Source: Micromonospora phaseoli (lineage in GTDB: Bacteria > Actinomycetota > Actinomycetes > Mycobacteriales > Micromonosporaceae). Taken from it: DNA of 64,000 nucleotides. How positions within the stretch are numbered: position 1 is the stretch's first letter; the number at the start of each line of letters is the position of its first letter. The stretch is taken from contig NZ_FNYV01000003.1 of assembly GCF_900109115.1 (NCBI RefSeq), positions 524,843 through 588,842 of the forward strand. Direction: 5' to 3'. The notes under the pieces were generated by a model. It saw only the letters and a program-made list of their open reading frames with translations, did no database searches and was not told the DNA's origin. Made by a program: the position numbers and the translations under genes. Shown here one piece after another: positions 27,178 through 35,564 of this stretch.

Positions 27178-28550
27178 GCGGGAGGTGGAGCGGGGGCGGC
27201 CAGCCGGGTGGGGGTTAGGTCGTAGGGGCGCAGGAGGAGGGTGGCCAGGGCGATCAGCAGCGCGGGGAGCACGGTGAAGCCGAGCAGGACGCCGAGGCGG
27301 GCCGAGTCGGACTGGGGCGCGGCGGTTCCGGTCGAGGAGGAGACGTAGCCGGAGACGGCGAGCACCAGGCCGTAGATTCCGGGGCCCAGGGCCAGGCCGA
27401 AGGTCTCGCCGGCCGTCCAGAGGCCGGTGAAGACGCCGGCCTGCCGACGGCCGGTGCGGGCGGTGTCGTACGCGATGCAGTCCGGAAGCATGGCCAGCGC
27501 GAACACCTGCTGCCCGGCGTAGCCGACGCCGATCAATCCGACCAGCAGGTAGATCACGGCGGCGGGCAGGACCGGCGCGGCGACCAGAGTCAGGCCGGCG
27601 AGCGACAGGATCAGCGACGCCGCCACCAGCGCGGCGAGCTTGCCCAACCGGGCACCCACCCGGGACCAGAGCGGCATCACCACCAGCGCCGGACCGACGA
27701 AGCAGACGAACAGGACGGTCGGGCCGGTGAGTGAGTCACGCAGCACGTGGTCGGCGAAGTACTGCACGCCGGCGAGGATCGTCGCCACCCCGGCGGACTG
27801 CACCACGAAGCACAGCAGCAGCGCCCGGAAGGGCCGGTTGCGGCCGGCGACGGCGAGTTGGGCACGCAGGGTGGGCTCGCTCTCCCCCACCGCACCCTGC
27901 GGCGCCGACCGGGTGCCGAGGAAGGCGCCCACCGCGCCCAACGCGATCAGCGCGGCCACGAAGACACCCATCCAGCGGTGCCCCGGGACACCCCCACCGG
28001 CCGCGTCGCGCACCAGTGGGGCCACCGCGCCGGCCACCAGGATGGCCAGCGCCAGCACCGCGATCCGCCAGGTCATCATCCGGGTACGTTCGGCGTAGTC
28101 GCTGGTCAACTCGGCCGGCATCGCCACGTACGGCACCTGGAAGAAGGCGAACGCGGTCGCGGTGGCCAGGAAGGCGACGGCGACGTACGTCCCGGCGGCT
28201 GGACCGGCGCCGAACGGCGCGGCGAAGATCGAGCCGAAGAGCACGGCCAGCGCCAGCCCACCGAAGAGCAGGTACGGCCGGCGGGCTCCCCAGCGCGAAC
28301 GGGTGCGGTCGGAGATGCGCCCGGCCACCGGGTTGACCAGCACGTCCCACGCTTTCGGCAGCAGCACCAGCAGGGCCGCCACCCCGGCGGTCACGCCGAG
28401 CGTGTCGGTGAGGTACGGCAGTAGCAACAGGCCCGGCACGGTGCCGAACGCGCCGGTGGCCAGCGAGCCGAGCGCGTAACCGGCATGCACCCCGCGCGGC
28501 AGGCCGGCAGGGGGTGGTGGTGGGCCGGAGCCACCAGGCGGCGCGTTCAT
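27111..28550 (-). CDS. MFS transporter of the GPH (sugar:cation symporter) type
   Basis: A 479-residue transporter with about 12 helices. The MelB-like hallmarks are visible: KAWDVLVNPVAGRISDRTRS near residue 68, RRPYLLFGG, FFQVPYVAMPAELTSDYAER, and in the second half PDCIAYDTARTGRRQAGVFT. This points to sugar or glycoside/cation symport. The N-terminus is Pro/Gly-rich. The last residues (HGVVAGTKAAGNHGKGT) are encoded by the inverted repeat at 27108-27177 and probably are not part of the ancestral protein. It is followed by the coupled decarboxylase gene and preceded by the alkyltransferase-like gene. Confidence 0.88.
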   Translation of the reverse strand: MNAPPGGSGPPPPPAGLPRGVHAGYALGSLATGAFGTVPGLLLLPYLTDTLGVTAGVAALLVLLPKAWDVLVNPVAGRISDRTRSRWGARRPYLLFGGLALAVLFGSIFAAPFGAGPAAGTYVAVAFLATATAFAFFQVPYVAMPAELTSDYAERTRMMTWRIAVLALAILVAGAVAPLVRDAAGGGVPGHRWMGVFVAALIALGAVGAFLGTRSAPQGAVGESEPTLRAQLAVAGRNRPFRALLLCFVVQSAGVATILAGVQYFADHVLRDSLTGPTVLFVCFVGPALVVMPLWSRVGARLGKLAALVAASLILSLAGLTLVAAPVLPAAVIYLLVGLIGVGYAGQQVFALAMLPDCIAYDTARTGRRQAGVFTGLWTAGETFGLALGPGIYGLVLAVSGYVSSSTGTAAPQSDSARLGVLLGFTVLPALLIALATLLLRPYDLTPTRLAAPAPPPADHGVVAGTKAAGNHGKGTITP

Positions 28551-28582
28551 GGCGCCGAATATTACTCACGTTATGGCACTGG

Positions 28583-28897
28583 TCACATCCCCTCTCCGGG
28601 CCACCAACTGGCCGCCCGCATGTCCACCCGGTCGTGGCGCACCGGGGTGCTCTCGGCGAGCCACCGCGCCCGGGCCTGCGCCGCGATCCGGGGCGGCATG
28701 CCGCCGGCGGCGTTGACCACCCGGTGCCAGGGGACGCCACCACCGTGCCGGGCCATGATCGAGCCCACCAGCCGGGCCGACGCCCGGCCGGACCGCTCGG
28801 CGAGCGCGTCGGCCACCGCCCCGTACGACATCACCCGGCCGGGCGGTATCCGGTCGACGAGCTCCAGCACCGCCTCGACGTACTCGTCAGGTGTCAC
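28583..28897 (-). CDS. alkyltransferase-like (ATL) DNA-binding protein
   Basis: A 104-residue MGMT-fold protein. Alkyltransferases have PCHR with a catalytic cysteine; here the same place reads GVPWHRVVNAAGG, with Trp instead of Cys, the hallmark of ATL proteins. These bind O6-alkylguanine without repairing it and pass the lesion to nucleotide excision repair. The DNA-binding helix region VMSYGAVADALAERSG and ARLVGSIMARHGG is present. GTG start at 28897. It is divergent from proB, 61 nt apart, and 32 nt upstream of the GPH transporter gene. Confidence 0.9.
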   Translation of the reverse strand: MTPDEYVEAVLELVDRIPPGRVMSYGAVADALAERSGRASARLVGSIMARHGGGVPWHRVVNAAGGMPPRIAAQARARWLAESTPVRHDRVDMRAASWWPGEGM

Positions 28898-28958
28898 AAG
28901 CGGCCAGACTATGGGAACGGCGGCCGGCCCCGCGGCGACGACAGCGCAGAATGGGCGG

Positions 28959-30068
28959 GTGCGCGACGCAGTCACGACGGCCCGGCGGGTCGTTGTCAAG
29001 ATCGGATCTTCCTCGTTGACCACCGCCACCGGCGGGCTGGACGACGGGCAGGTCGACGCGCTGGTCGACGCCCTCGGCACCCGGACGGCCGACGGACGCG
29101 AAGTGGTGCTGGTCTCCTCCGGCGCGATCGCCGCCGGCCTCGCCCCGCTCGGGCTGCCCCGCCGACCGCGTGACCTGGCCACCCAGCAGGCCGCCGCCAG
29201 CGTCGGCCAGGGCCTGCTGATCGGGCGGTACGCGGCCGCGTTCGCCCGGCACGGCCGCACCGTCGGCCAGGTGCTGCTCACCGTCGACGACGTCACCCGC
29301 CGGGCGCACTACCGCAACGCGTACCGCACCCTGCGCAAGCTGCTCGACCTGCGGGCGGTGCCGATCGTCAACGAGAACGACACGGTCGCCACCGAGGAGA
29401 TCCGGTTCGGCGACAACGACCGGCTCGCCGCGCTGGTGGCCGCCCTGGTCGACGCCGACCTGCTGGTCCTCCTCTCCGACGTCGACGCGCTCTGGACCGG
29501 CCACCCGTCGCGCCCCGGCTCCCGCCGCATCGCCGAGGTACGCGACGAGGCGGACCTGGCCGGCGTCGAGATCGGCGGCACCGGCCGCGCGGGGGTCGGC
29601 ACCGGCGGCATGGTGACCAAGGTCGAGGCGGCGCGAATCGCCACCGGATTCGGCATCCCGGTGGTGCTCACCTCCGCCGGCCAGGCCGTCGCGGCGCTGG
29701 CCGGCCAGCCGGTCGGCACCTTCTTCCACCCCAGCCTCCGGCGACCCGCGGCCCGGCTGTTCTGGCTCGCCCACGCCACCGCGCCCCGAGGACGGCTGCA
29801 CCTCGACCCCGGGGCGGTCGCCGCGGTGGTGGGCCGGCGCAAGTCACTGCTGCCGGCGGGGATCACGGCCGTGGACGGCGCGTTCACCGCCGGCGACCCG
29901 GTCGACCTGGTCGACACCTCCGGCGCGCCGGTGGCCCGAGGTCTGGTCAACTACGACGCGATCGAACTGCCCGGCCTGCTCGGCCGCTCCACCGCCGACC
30001 TCGCCGCGGCGCTCGGCCCGGCGTACGAACGAGAGGTCGTCCACCGCGACGACCTGGTGCTGCTGTAA
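28959..30068 (+). CDS. proB: glutamate 5-kinase
   Basis: The first enzyme of proline synthesis: it phosphorylates L-glutamate to glutamyl 5-phosphate with ATP and is usually feedback-inhibited by proline. The 369-residue protein has the amino-acid-kinase domain (about 1-260) with RVVVKIGSSSL, LVSSGAIAAGL, and VNENDTVATEEIRFGDND. A C-terminal PUA domain (about 280-365) starts GRLHLDPGAVAAVVGRRKSL. The frame is open far upstream; GTG at 28959 (VRDAVTTARRVVVKIG) fits the family. proA follows after 68 nt that hold a family B repeat, so the two are probably one transcript. Confidence 0.96.
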   Translation: MRDAVTTARRVVVKIGSSSLTTATGGLDDGQVDALVDALGTRTADGREVVLVSSGAIAAGLAPLGLPRRPRDLATQQAAASVGQGLLIGRYAAAFARHGRTVGQVLLTVDDVTRRAHYRNAYRTLRKLLDLRAVPIVNENDTVATEEIRFGDNDRLAALVAALVDADLLVLLSDVDALWTGHPSRPGSRRIAEVRDEADLAGVEIGGTGRAGVGTGGMVTKVEAARIATGFGIPVVLTSAGQAVAALAGQPVGTFFHPSLRRPAARLFWLAHATAPRGRLHLDPGAVAAVVGRRKSLLPAGITAVDGAFTAGDPVDLVDTSGAPVARGLVNYDAIELPGLLGRSTADLAAALGPAYEREVVHRDDLVLL

Positions 30069-30117
30069 GCAGGGGCCCCTGTTAACGCCTGGTGTATTGA
30101 AGGGGCCCCCTCCTAAC
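30069..30117 (+). repeat. dispersed family B copy 2, between proB and proA
   Basis: AGGGGCCCCTGTTAACGCC, a spacer with GTGTATTGA, then AGGGGCCCCCTCCTAACCC: the same two half-units in the same orientation as the copy at 25501. It fills almost the whole proB-proA gap, ending 19 nt before the proA start. Confidence 0.8.
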
Positions 30118-30136
30118 CCGAACTGAGGAGCATGGG

Positions 30137-31378
30137 ATGAGCGTGAGCGAGCAGGCCCGCCGGGCGCGTACCGCGGCGGAGGCGCTGGCGGTGGCGACGC
30201 GTACCACCAAGGACGCCGCGCTGCACGCGATGGCCGACGCGCTGGTGGCGCGTACCCCGGAGATCCTGACCGCGAACGGCGCGGACCTGACGGCCGGGCG
30301 CGAGGCCGGGCTGAGCGCGGCCGTGCTGGACCGGCTCGCCCTCGACGAAGGCCGGGTCGCCGCCATCGCCGACGCACTGCGCCAGATGGCCGCGCTGCCC
30401 GACCCGGTCGGTGAGGTGGTACGCGGCTCGACTCTGCCCAACGGGCTGGAGTTGCGGCAGATCCGGGTGCCGTTCGGCGTGGTCGGCATCATCTACGAGG
30501 GCCGACCCAACGTGACCGTGGACGCCGCCGGGATCTGTCTGAAGGCCGGCAACGCGGCGCTGCTGCGGGGATCCTCCTCGGCCGCGCACTCCAACGCGGC
30601 GCTGGTGGCCGTGCTGCGCGACGCGGTCGACGGCGCCGGTCTGCCGGCGGACGCGGTGCAGCTGGTCGACGCCAGCTCCCGCGATTCGGTCAAGGAGTTG
30701 ATGCGGGCCCGCGGTCTGGTGGACGTACTGATCCCGCGCGGCGGAGCATCGCTGATCCGCACAGTGGTCGAGGAGTCGACCGTGCCGGTGATCGAGACCG
30801 GGGTGGGCAACTGCCACGTCTACGTGGACGCCGCCGCCGACCTGTCGATGGCCGTGGCGGTCACGCTGAACGCCAAGACCCAGCGGCTCTCCACCTGCAA
30901 CACGGCCGAGTCGCTACTGGTGCACGCGTCGGTCGCCGACGACTTCCTGCCGGCGATGCTGACCGCCTTCGCCGAGGCCGGGGTCACCGTGCACGGCGAC
31001 GCCCGGACGGCCGCGTACTCCGATGCGGTGGTCCCGGCCACCGACGAGGACTTCGCCACCGAGTACCTGTCCGCGGACATCTCGGTCGCCGTCGTCGACT
31101 CGCTCGACGCGGCGGTCGGCCACATCCGGCGGTACGGCAGCGGCCACACCGAGGCGATCGTCACCGACTCGCAGTCGGCCGCCCGGGAGTTCGTGGCCCG
31201 GGTCGACTCGGCGGCCGTGATGGTCAACGCCTCGACCCGGTTCACCGACGGCGGCGAGTTCGGCTTCGGCGCCGAGATCGGCATCTCCACCCAGAAACTG
31301 CACGCCCGCGGCCCGATGGGCCTGCCCGAGCTGACCAGCACCAAGTACGTCGTCACCGGCACCGGCCACCTCCGCTGA
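30137..31378 (+). CDS. proA: glutamate-5-semialdehyde dehydrogenase (gamma-glutamyl phosphate reductase)
   Basis: The second step of proline synthesis: NADPH-dependent reduction of glutamyl 5-phosphate to the semialdehyde. The 413-residue protein has the aldehyde-dehydrogenase fold with [16 protein letters not shown] near residue 115, [14 protein letters not shown], the cofactor region [14 protein letters not shown], and the catalytic cysteine in [16 protein letters not shown] near residue 255. The C-terminus [20 protein letters not shown] is typical. ATG at 30137; GAGGAG stands eight nucleotides before it. Directly after proB. Confidence 0.97.
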   Translation: MSVSEQARRARTAAEALAVATRTTKDAALHAMADALVARTPEILTANGADLTAGREAGLSAAVLDRLALDEGRVAAIADALRQMAALPDPVGEVVRGSTLPNGLELRQIRVPFGVVGIIYEGRPNVTVDAAGICLKAGNAALLRGSSSAAHSNAALVAVLRDAVDGAGLPADAVQLVDASSRDSVKELMRARGLVDVLIPRGGASLIRTVVEESTVPVIETGVGNCHVYVDAAADLSMAVAVTLNAKTQRLSTCNTAESLLVHASVADDFLPAMLTAFAEAGVTVHGDARTAAYSDAVVPATDEDFATEYLSADISVAVVDSLDAAVGHIRRYGSGHTEAIVTDSQSAAREFVARVDSAAVMVNASTRFTDGGEFGFGAEIGISTQKLHARGPMGLPELTSTKYVVTGTGHLR

Positions 31379-31414
31379 GCGCCCACGCGCTCCCGTGGAT
31401 CCGCAGCGGCGGGC

Positions 31415-32245
31415 TCAGCGGAAGGCGCTGATCACGGCGAGGGTGGCGTGGACGTCGAACTGGTGGCCGTCGTCGCTGGTCCACCCGCCGTCGCTGCGTT
31501 GCGTCTCGGACAGCCGACGGCGGGCCGCCACCAGCGTCCACTCGTGCTCGTCCACGCCGACCCGGCGCAGCGTCGCGGCGAGCCAGGCGGCGTCGGCCGG
31601 TGACGCCTGCGGGATCCGCTCGGCGAGCACCGCCTTGATCTGCGCCGACTCGTAGAACATCTGCTGCCGGTGCAGGACCGCCGCGCTCAACCATCCGGCG
31701 GCCAGAAACGAGGGCCAACTGCCGTCGCGGCGCAGCTGGGCGGCCAGCGCCTGGCCGGCGGCGTGCACCACGCCGGCGTACGCCCCGCCGACCCGGTGGT
31801 CGAGCGGCCCGGCGGCCCGGGCGTCCAGGCCGGCCACCGTGAGCCAGAAGGCGGCGTTGGCGGTCAGGTAGAACCGCGCCTCCGGATCACCCGGGCGGGC
31901 CCACTCGGGAGCGGTGTCCGCGAGCGCCGCGTCCTCCTCCCAGCAGCCGTCGCGCTGCTGGGCGGCGGCGAGCCAGTCCAGCGCCCGGCGGGCGGACTGG
32001 CGGCCCAGCGCCCCGAGGTCGGCCAGCTCGGACAGGCGAAAGCAGGTCGCGTCGACCGACGCGACCTCGTCACCCCAGGACGCCGGCCAGCCGCCACCAA
32101 GCGTCTGGCCGACCTCGGCGCTGTCGAGCACTTCCGGCGGAGGCGACGTGCCGGTACGCAACCAGGACAGGCGGGCACGCTCCACCACATCTCCGTGAGC
32201 CACCACGAACCCGATCGCGGCGTCGATATCGACCACGGCGGCCAC
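31415..32245 (-). CDS. prenyltransferase/squalene-cyclase-like repeat protein
   Basis: A 276-residue protein that looks like a single alpha/alpha-barrel of the terpene cyclase/prenyltransferase type. QW-like repeats are visible: AQQRDGCWEED, LRRDGSWPSF and TQRSDGGWTSDDGHQFDVHA. Neither the DxDD motif of squalene-hopene cyclases nor a clear zinc site of protein prenyltransferases is seen, so a catalytic role is doubtful. It is convergent with proA and no isoprenoid genes are near. It may be a structural or binding relative. Confidence 0.7.
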   Translation of the reverse strand: MAAVVDIDAAIGFVVAHGDVVERARLSWLRTGTSPPPEVLDSAEVGQTLGGGWPASWGDEVASVDATCFRLSELADLGALGRQSARRALDWLAAAQQRDGCWEEDAALADTAPEWARPGDPEARFYLTANAAFWLTVAGLDARAAGPLDHRVGGAYAGVVHAAGQALAAQLRRDGSWPSFLAAGWLSAAVLHRQQMFYESAQIKAVLAERIPQASPADAAWLAATLRRVGVDEHEWTLVAARRRLSETQRSDGGWTSDDGHQFDVHATLAVISAFR

Positions 32246-32319
32246 GGTACCGGCGGAAAGGTGATCCCGCCTCAGTAGTACGGGCAGGTGGGACCGGCCG
32301 ACGGCCGGGTGTTGACCCG

Positions 32320-32377
32320 GGTGTTAACAGGGGGCCCCTTCTCTACCGGAGGCGTTAAGAAGGGGCCCTTCCTTGCA
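32320..32377 (-). repeat. dispersed family B copy 3, reverse orientation
   Basis: On the minus strand: GGGCCCCTTCTTAACGCC, a spacer with GGTAGAG, then AGGGGCCCCCTGTTAACACC. It begins 3 nt beyond the moeZ stop and fills the gap toward the cyclase-like gene, where it could also act as the moeZ terminator. Confidence 0.8.
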
Positions 32378-32379
32378 TC

Positions 32380-33561
32380 TCAGTACGCGGGGAGGGAGGG
32401 GTCGATCTGCTTGATCCAGGAGAGCACCCCGCCCTGCACGTGCACTGCGTCGCGGAAGCCGGCGGCCTTCAGCGAGGCGAGCGCCTCGGCGGACCGGACA
32501 CCGGACTTGCAGTGCAGCACGATCTGCTTGTCCTGCGGGAGCTTCGACAGCGCCTCGCCGGAGAGGATCTCGCCCTTGGGGATCAGGGTGGCGCCGGGGA
32601 TGCGCACGATCTCGTACTCGGCCGGCTCCCGCACGTCGACGAGGAAGATGTCCTTGCCGGCGTCCTGCCACTCCTTCAACTCCGCGGCGGTGATGGTCGC
32701 GTCGACCACCGCCTCCTGGGCCTCCACCGACACCGCGCCGCAGAAGTCCTCGTAGTCCTCCAGCAGATCGGTGAGGGTGGCGTTCTCACCGCAGAGCACG
32801 CAGTTCGGGTCCTTGCGCACCTTGATCTTGCGGTAGCTCATCTCCAGGGCGTCGTAGACCATCAGCCGGCCGACCAGCGGCTCACCGATACCGGCGAGCA
32901 GCTTGATCGCCTCGTTGACCTGGATCGAGCCGATCGAGGCGCAGAGCACGCCGAGCACGCCGCCCTCCGCGCAGGAGGGAACCATGCCGGGCGGCGGGGG
33001 CTCCGGGTAGAGGCAGCGGTAGCAGGGACCGTGCTCGGCCCAGAACACCGACGCCTGGCCGTCGAACCGGTAGATCGAACCCCAGACGTACGGCTTGCCG
33101 AGCAGCACCGCCGCGTCGTTGACCATGTACCGGGTGGCGAAGTTGTCCGTGCCGTCGACGATCAGGTCATACCCGGCGAAGATCTCGCGGACGTTCTCCC
33201 GGTCCAGTGCGGTGTTGTGGATCTCCACGTTGACCAGCGGGTTGATCTCACGGATCGTCGCTGCGGCCGACTCGGCCTTGGACCGGCCCACGTCCGAGAC
33301 GCCGTGGATGATCTGGCGCTGGAGGTTGGACTCGTCGACGGTGTCGAAGTCGATGATGCCGAGCGTGCCGACCCCGGCAGCCGCCAGGTACATCAGCGCG
33401 GGGGAACCGAGCCCACCGGCGCCGACACAGAGCACCCGGGCGTTCTTCAGCCGCTTCTGCCCGGTCACCCCGACATCGGGGATGATCAGGTGCCGCGAGT
33501 AGCGGCGGATCTCGTCAACGGTGAGCTCGGCGGCGGGTTCGACGAGCGGGGGCAACGACAC
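32380..33561 (-). CDS. moeZ: adenylyltransferase/sulfurtransferase MoeZ
   Basis: A 393-residue E1-like enzyme that adenylates the C-terminal glycine of small sulfur-carrier proteins and then loads sulfur, for molybdopterin, CysO-dependent cysteine and other thio-compounds. The ThiF/MoeB domain (about 20-270) shows LCVGAGGLGSPALMYLAAAG and VDGTDNFATRYMVND, and zinc-binding pairs CYRC and CVLC. The rhodanese domain (about 290-390) has the active loop LHCKSGVRSAEAL. GTG at 33561 is chosen by family start (VSLPPLVEPAAELTVDE) with GGGGAG upstream. Its place next to DUF3152 genes matches the mycobacterial moeB1 locus. Confidence 0.95.
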   Translation of the reverse strand: MSLPPLVEPAAELTVDEIRRYSRHLIIPDVGVTGQKRLKNARVLCVGAGGLGSPALMYLAAAGVGTLGIIDFDTVDESNLQRQIIHGVSDVGRSKAESAAATIREINPLVNVEIHNTALDRENVREIFAGYDLIVDGTDNFATRYMVNDAAVLLGKPYVWGSIYRFDGQASVFWAEHGPCYRCLYPEPPPPGMVPSCAEGGVLGVLCASIGSIQVNEAIKLLAGIGEPLVGRLMVYDALEMSYRKIKVRKDPNCVLCGENATLTDLLEDYEDFCGAVSVEAQEAVVDATITAAELKEWQDAGKDIFLVDVREPAEYEIVRIPGATLIPKGEILSGEALSKLPQDKQIVLHCKSGVRSAEALASLKAAGFRDAVHVQGGVLSWIKQIDPSLPAY

Positions 33562-33683
33562 GGAGGACTCCCCGGGATCGATGTGGCGGACGACCCGGCC
33601 ATTGTCGCTCGCCGGAGCGTCCATCGACCATGAGCAGGGACACGTCGCCCGCCATGCGGGAGCGGGAATAGCCGGCCGTCGGG

Positions 33684-34505
33684 TCAGTCGATGAGGTCGC
33701 CGGCGTAGCGGTGACCGTCGAGGACGGGCCAGGCGTTCGGTACGCAGCCGTCCAGCCCGTACGTCTGCTGCTGCATGACCGGTGCCGGGCGGCCCGGCGC
33801 CGGGCACGCCTCGTGACCCTCGCCGAACTCGTGACCGACCTCATGGTTGATCACGTATGCCCGGTAGACCTCGATCGGCGCTCCGTAGTCCGGCACCGCC
33901 TCCAGCCAGCGCGCCAGGTTGATGATCACTTTGCCGGGCAGCCGGCACGAGGTGTAGCCCTCCGTGCTCAGCCCACCGTCGGCGCACATCGTCTCCGAGG
34001 TGAGCGGGGTGGCCAGGTAGATGGTGAAGTCCGCGTCCACCGCCTCGGCGACCCGCTGCACGCGCAGCCCGCCGGAGCCGATCCAACTGCGTGGATCGCC
34101 CAGCACCGCGTCGACGTCGGCGGCGAAGGCCGCCGGATCCTGACCGATGTCCTGCTCGACGGCCACCCGGTAGCGGGCCACCGGCCCGTCCTCGCCCCGC
34201 ACTCCAGTGCCGCCGACCGCCACCGCGAAGCTGCCGGCGCCCGCCCTCGGGTACCGGCTCGGCCCGGTCTGCTCGTCGGCACCGGCGCCGTACGCGATCC
34301 GGTGGCGACCGCCCGGCTCCGGACCGGCCGCCCGGTCGCCGGCGCGAACCAGCAGCACCGAGGCGGTGATCGCGAGCGCCAGCACCATCCCGAGGGTCGT
34401 GCCGAGCCGACGCTGCCGCCGCCGGGCGACGGGCCGGGGATCCGGCGGACCTCCGGGCGGGTGACCCGAACGTCCAGGGCCGCGATCGAGGGGTGGAAAC
34501 GGCAT
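33684..34505 (-). CDS. DUF3152 protein A, membrane-anchored metzincin-like
   Basis: A 273-residue protein: cytoplasmic Pro/Arg-rich start, one membrane helix (about 36-55), then an outer DUF3152 domain. The domain contains HEVGHEFGEGH near residue 225, an exact HExxHxxGxxH zinc motif, followed by APVMQQQT, which could be the Met-turn of metzincins. Cysteines (about four outside the membrane) may form disulfides. DUF3152 proteins have no proven function that I know of. It lies between moeZ and a second DUF3152 gene, in the same place as a single such gene in M. tuberculosis. Confidence 0.88.
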   Translation of the reverse strand: MPFPPLDRGPGRSGHPPGGPPDPRPVARRRQRRLGTTLGMVLALAITASVLLVRAGDRAAGPEPGGRHRIAYGAGADEQTGPSRYPRAGAGSFAVAVGGTGVRGEDGPVARYRVAVEQDIGQDPAAFAADVDAVLGDPRSWIGSGGLRVQRVAEAVDADFTIYLATPLTSETMCADGGLSTEGYTSCRLPGKVIINLARWLEAVPDYGAPIEVYRAYVINHEVGHEFGEGHEACPAPGRPAPVMQQQTYGLDGCVPNAWPVLDGHRYAGDLID

Positions 34506-34626
34506 ACAGGTATCGTCGCACCCAATTCCGGCGTATCACCGCATTACGCGCAAGCGTGACCCGTGCCCGATCATGCCCCCGTCGTACCGGTCCGCCGCGG
34601 AGGCGGGCACCCGCCCTGTGCCTCGC

Positions 34627-35559
34627 TCAGAGCGGCGGACCGGCGTAACGCCGGCCGTCCAGATACGGCCAGGGATTCGCGACGCAGCCCTTCAGGAACA
34701 GCGTCTGCTGCATCATCACCGGCGCTGGTTCACCCCGACGCGGGCAGCGCTCGTGCCGGTTGCCCAACTGGTGCCCGACCTCGTGATTGATCACGTACGT
34801 GCGGTAGACCGAGAGTGGCACCTCGGCCTCGACGAAGTGCGGCACCGACAGTCGCCACCGGTCCAGGTTGATGATCACCTTTCCCGGCGCCCGGCAGGAG
34901 GTGTAGGGCTGGCCACCGATCCGGATGTCGACGTTCCCGGCGGCGCACATCCGGGCCGCCGTCCCGGCGGTGACCAGGTAGACGGTGAAGTCGAACCGGG
35001 AGTCGGCGGTCACCTGCCGCAACCGCAGCCGACCGCTGTCCACCCAGCTTCCCGGGCCGGCCAACGCAGCCCGTACCGCCAGGCCGAACTCGCCCACCTT
35101 CACCCCGGAGCCGGACTCCACCGCGACCCGGTAGCGCTGGACGGCACCAGCCGTGCCCAACACCGGTCCAACCTGATCGTCATAGCGGAAGCGGCCCGGC
35201 CCGGTCGACGGGAGCGGCCCCGGCTCCTGCAGCACCGGCGGCTCGGGTGACGGGGGCACCTCCGACGGCGACGGCGACGCCGGGATCGTTGGCGGTGCCA
35301 CCGCCAACGGGGACGTCACCGGAATCACCTTGCCGGCGGGCCCATCGGTGCTTCCGGCCACCATGGCCACGGCAGCACCGACCGCGGCCAGCAGCACGAC
35401 CACCCGGGCGAGAGCGCCCGGTCGGCGCGGCCAGGACCGCTTCCCACCCTCGGCGGTCGCCGTCGAGGCCACCGGTCGGGTGCGACGATTCGGCCTCCGC
35501 CCGGCGGCATGCCGGCCATCGGATCGAGTCGACCGATGACGGCTACCCGGGCTGTGCAC
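34627..35559 (-). CDS. DUF3152 protein B, membrane-anchored metzincin-like
   Basis: A 310-residue paralogue of the next gene. After a basic N-terminus there is one membrane helix (about 48-66), a Pro/Ser-rich linker of about 50 residues (PPTIPASPSPSEVPPSPEPP) and the outer DUF3152 domain. The zinc motif is HEVGHQLGNRH, again a full HExxHxxGxxH, followed by APVMMQQT. RIGGQPYTSCRAPGKVIINL is shared with protein A almost word for word. The frame is open to 35805, inside the hydrolase gene, so GTG at 35559 is chosen, with AGGA eight nucleotides upstream and five bases after the hydrolase stop. Confidence 0.87.
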   Translation of the reverse strand: MHSPGSRHRSTRSDGRHAAGRRPNRRTRPVASTATAEGGKRSWPRRPGALARVVVLLAAVGAAVAMVAGSTDGPAGKVIPVTSPLAVAPPTIPASPSPSEVPPSPEPPVLQEPGPLPSTGPGRFRYDDQVGPVLGTAGAVQRYRVAVESGSGVKVGEFGLAVRAALAGPGSWVDSGRLRLRQVTADSRFDFTVYLVTAGTAARMCAAGNVDIRIGGQPYTSCRAPGKVIINLDRWRLSVPHFVEAEVPLSVYRTYVINHEVGHQLGNRHERCPRRGEPAPVMMQQTLFLKGCVANPWPYLDGRRYAGPPL

Positions 35560-35564
35560 CCCGG

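Noticed and set aside
28485..28958. A longer proB product starting at 28485
   Set aside because: The upstream codons are antisense to the alkyltransferase-like gene and do not resemble any glutamate kinase; GTG at 28959 gives the family length.
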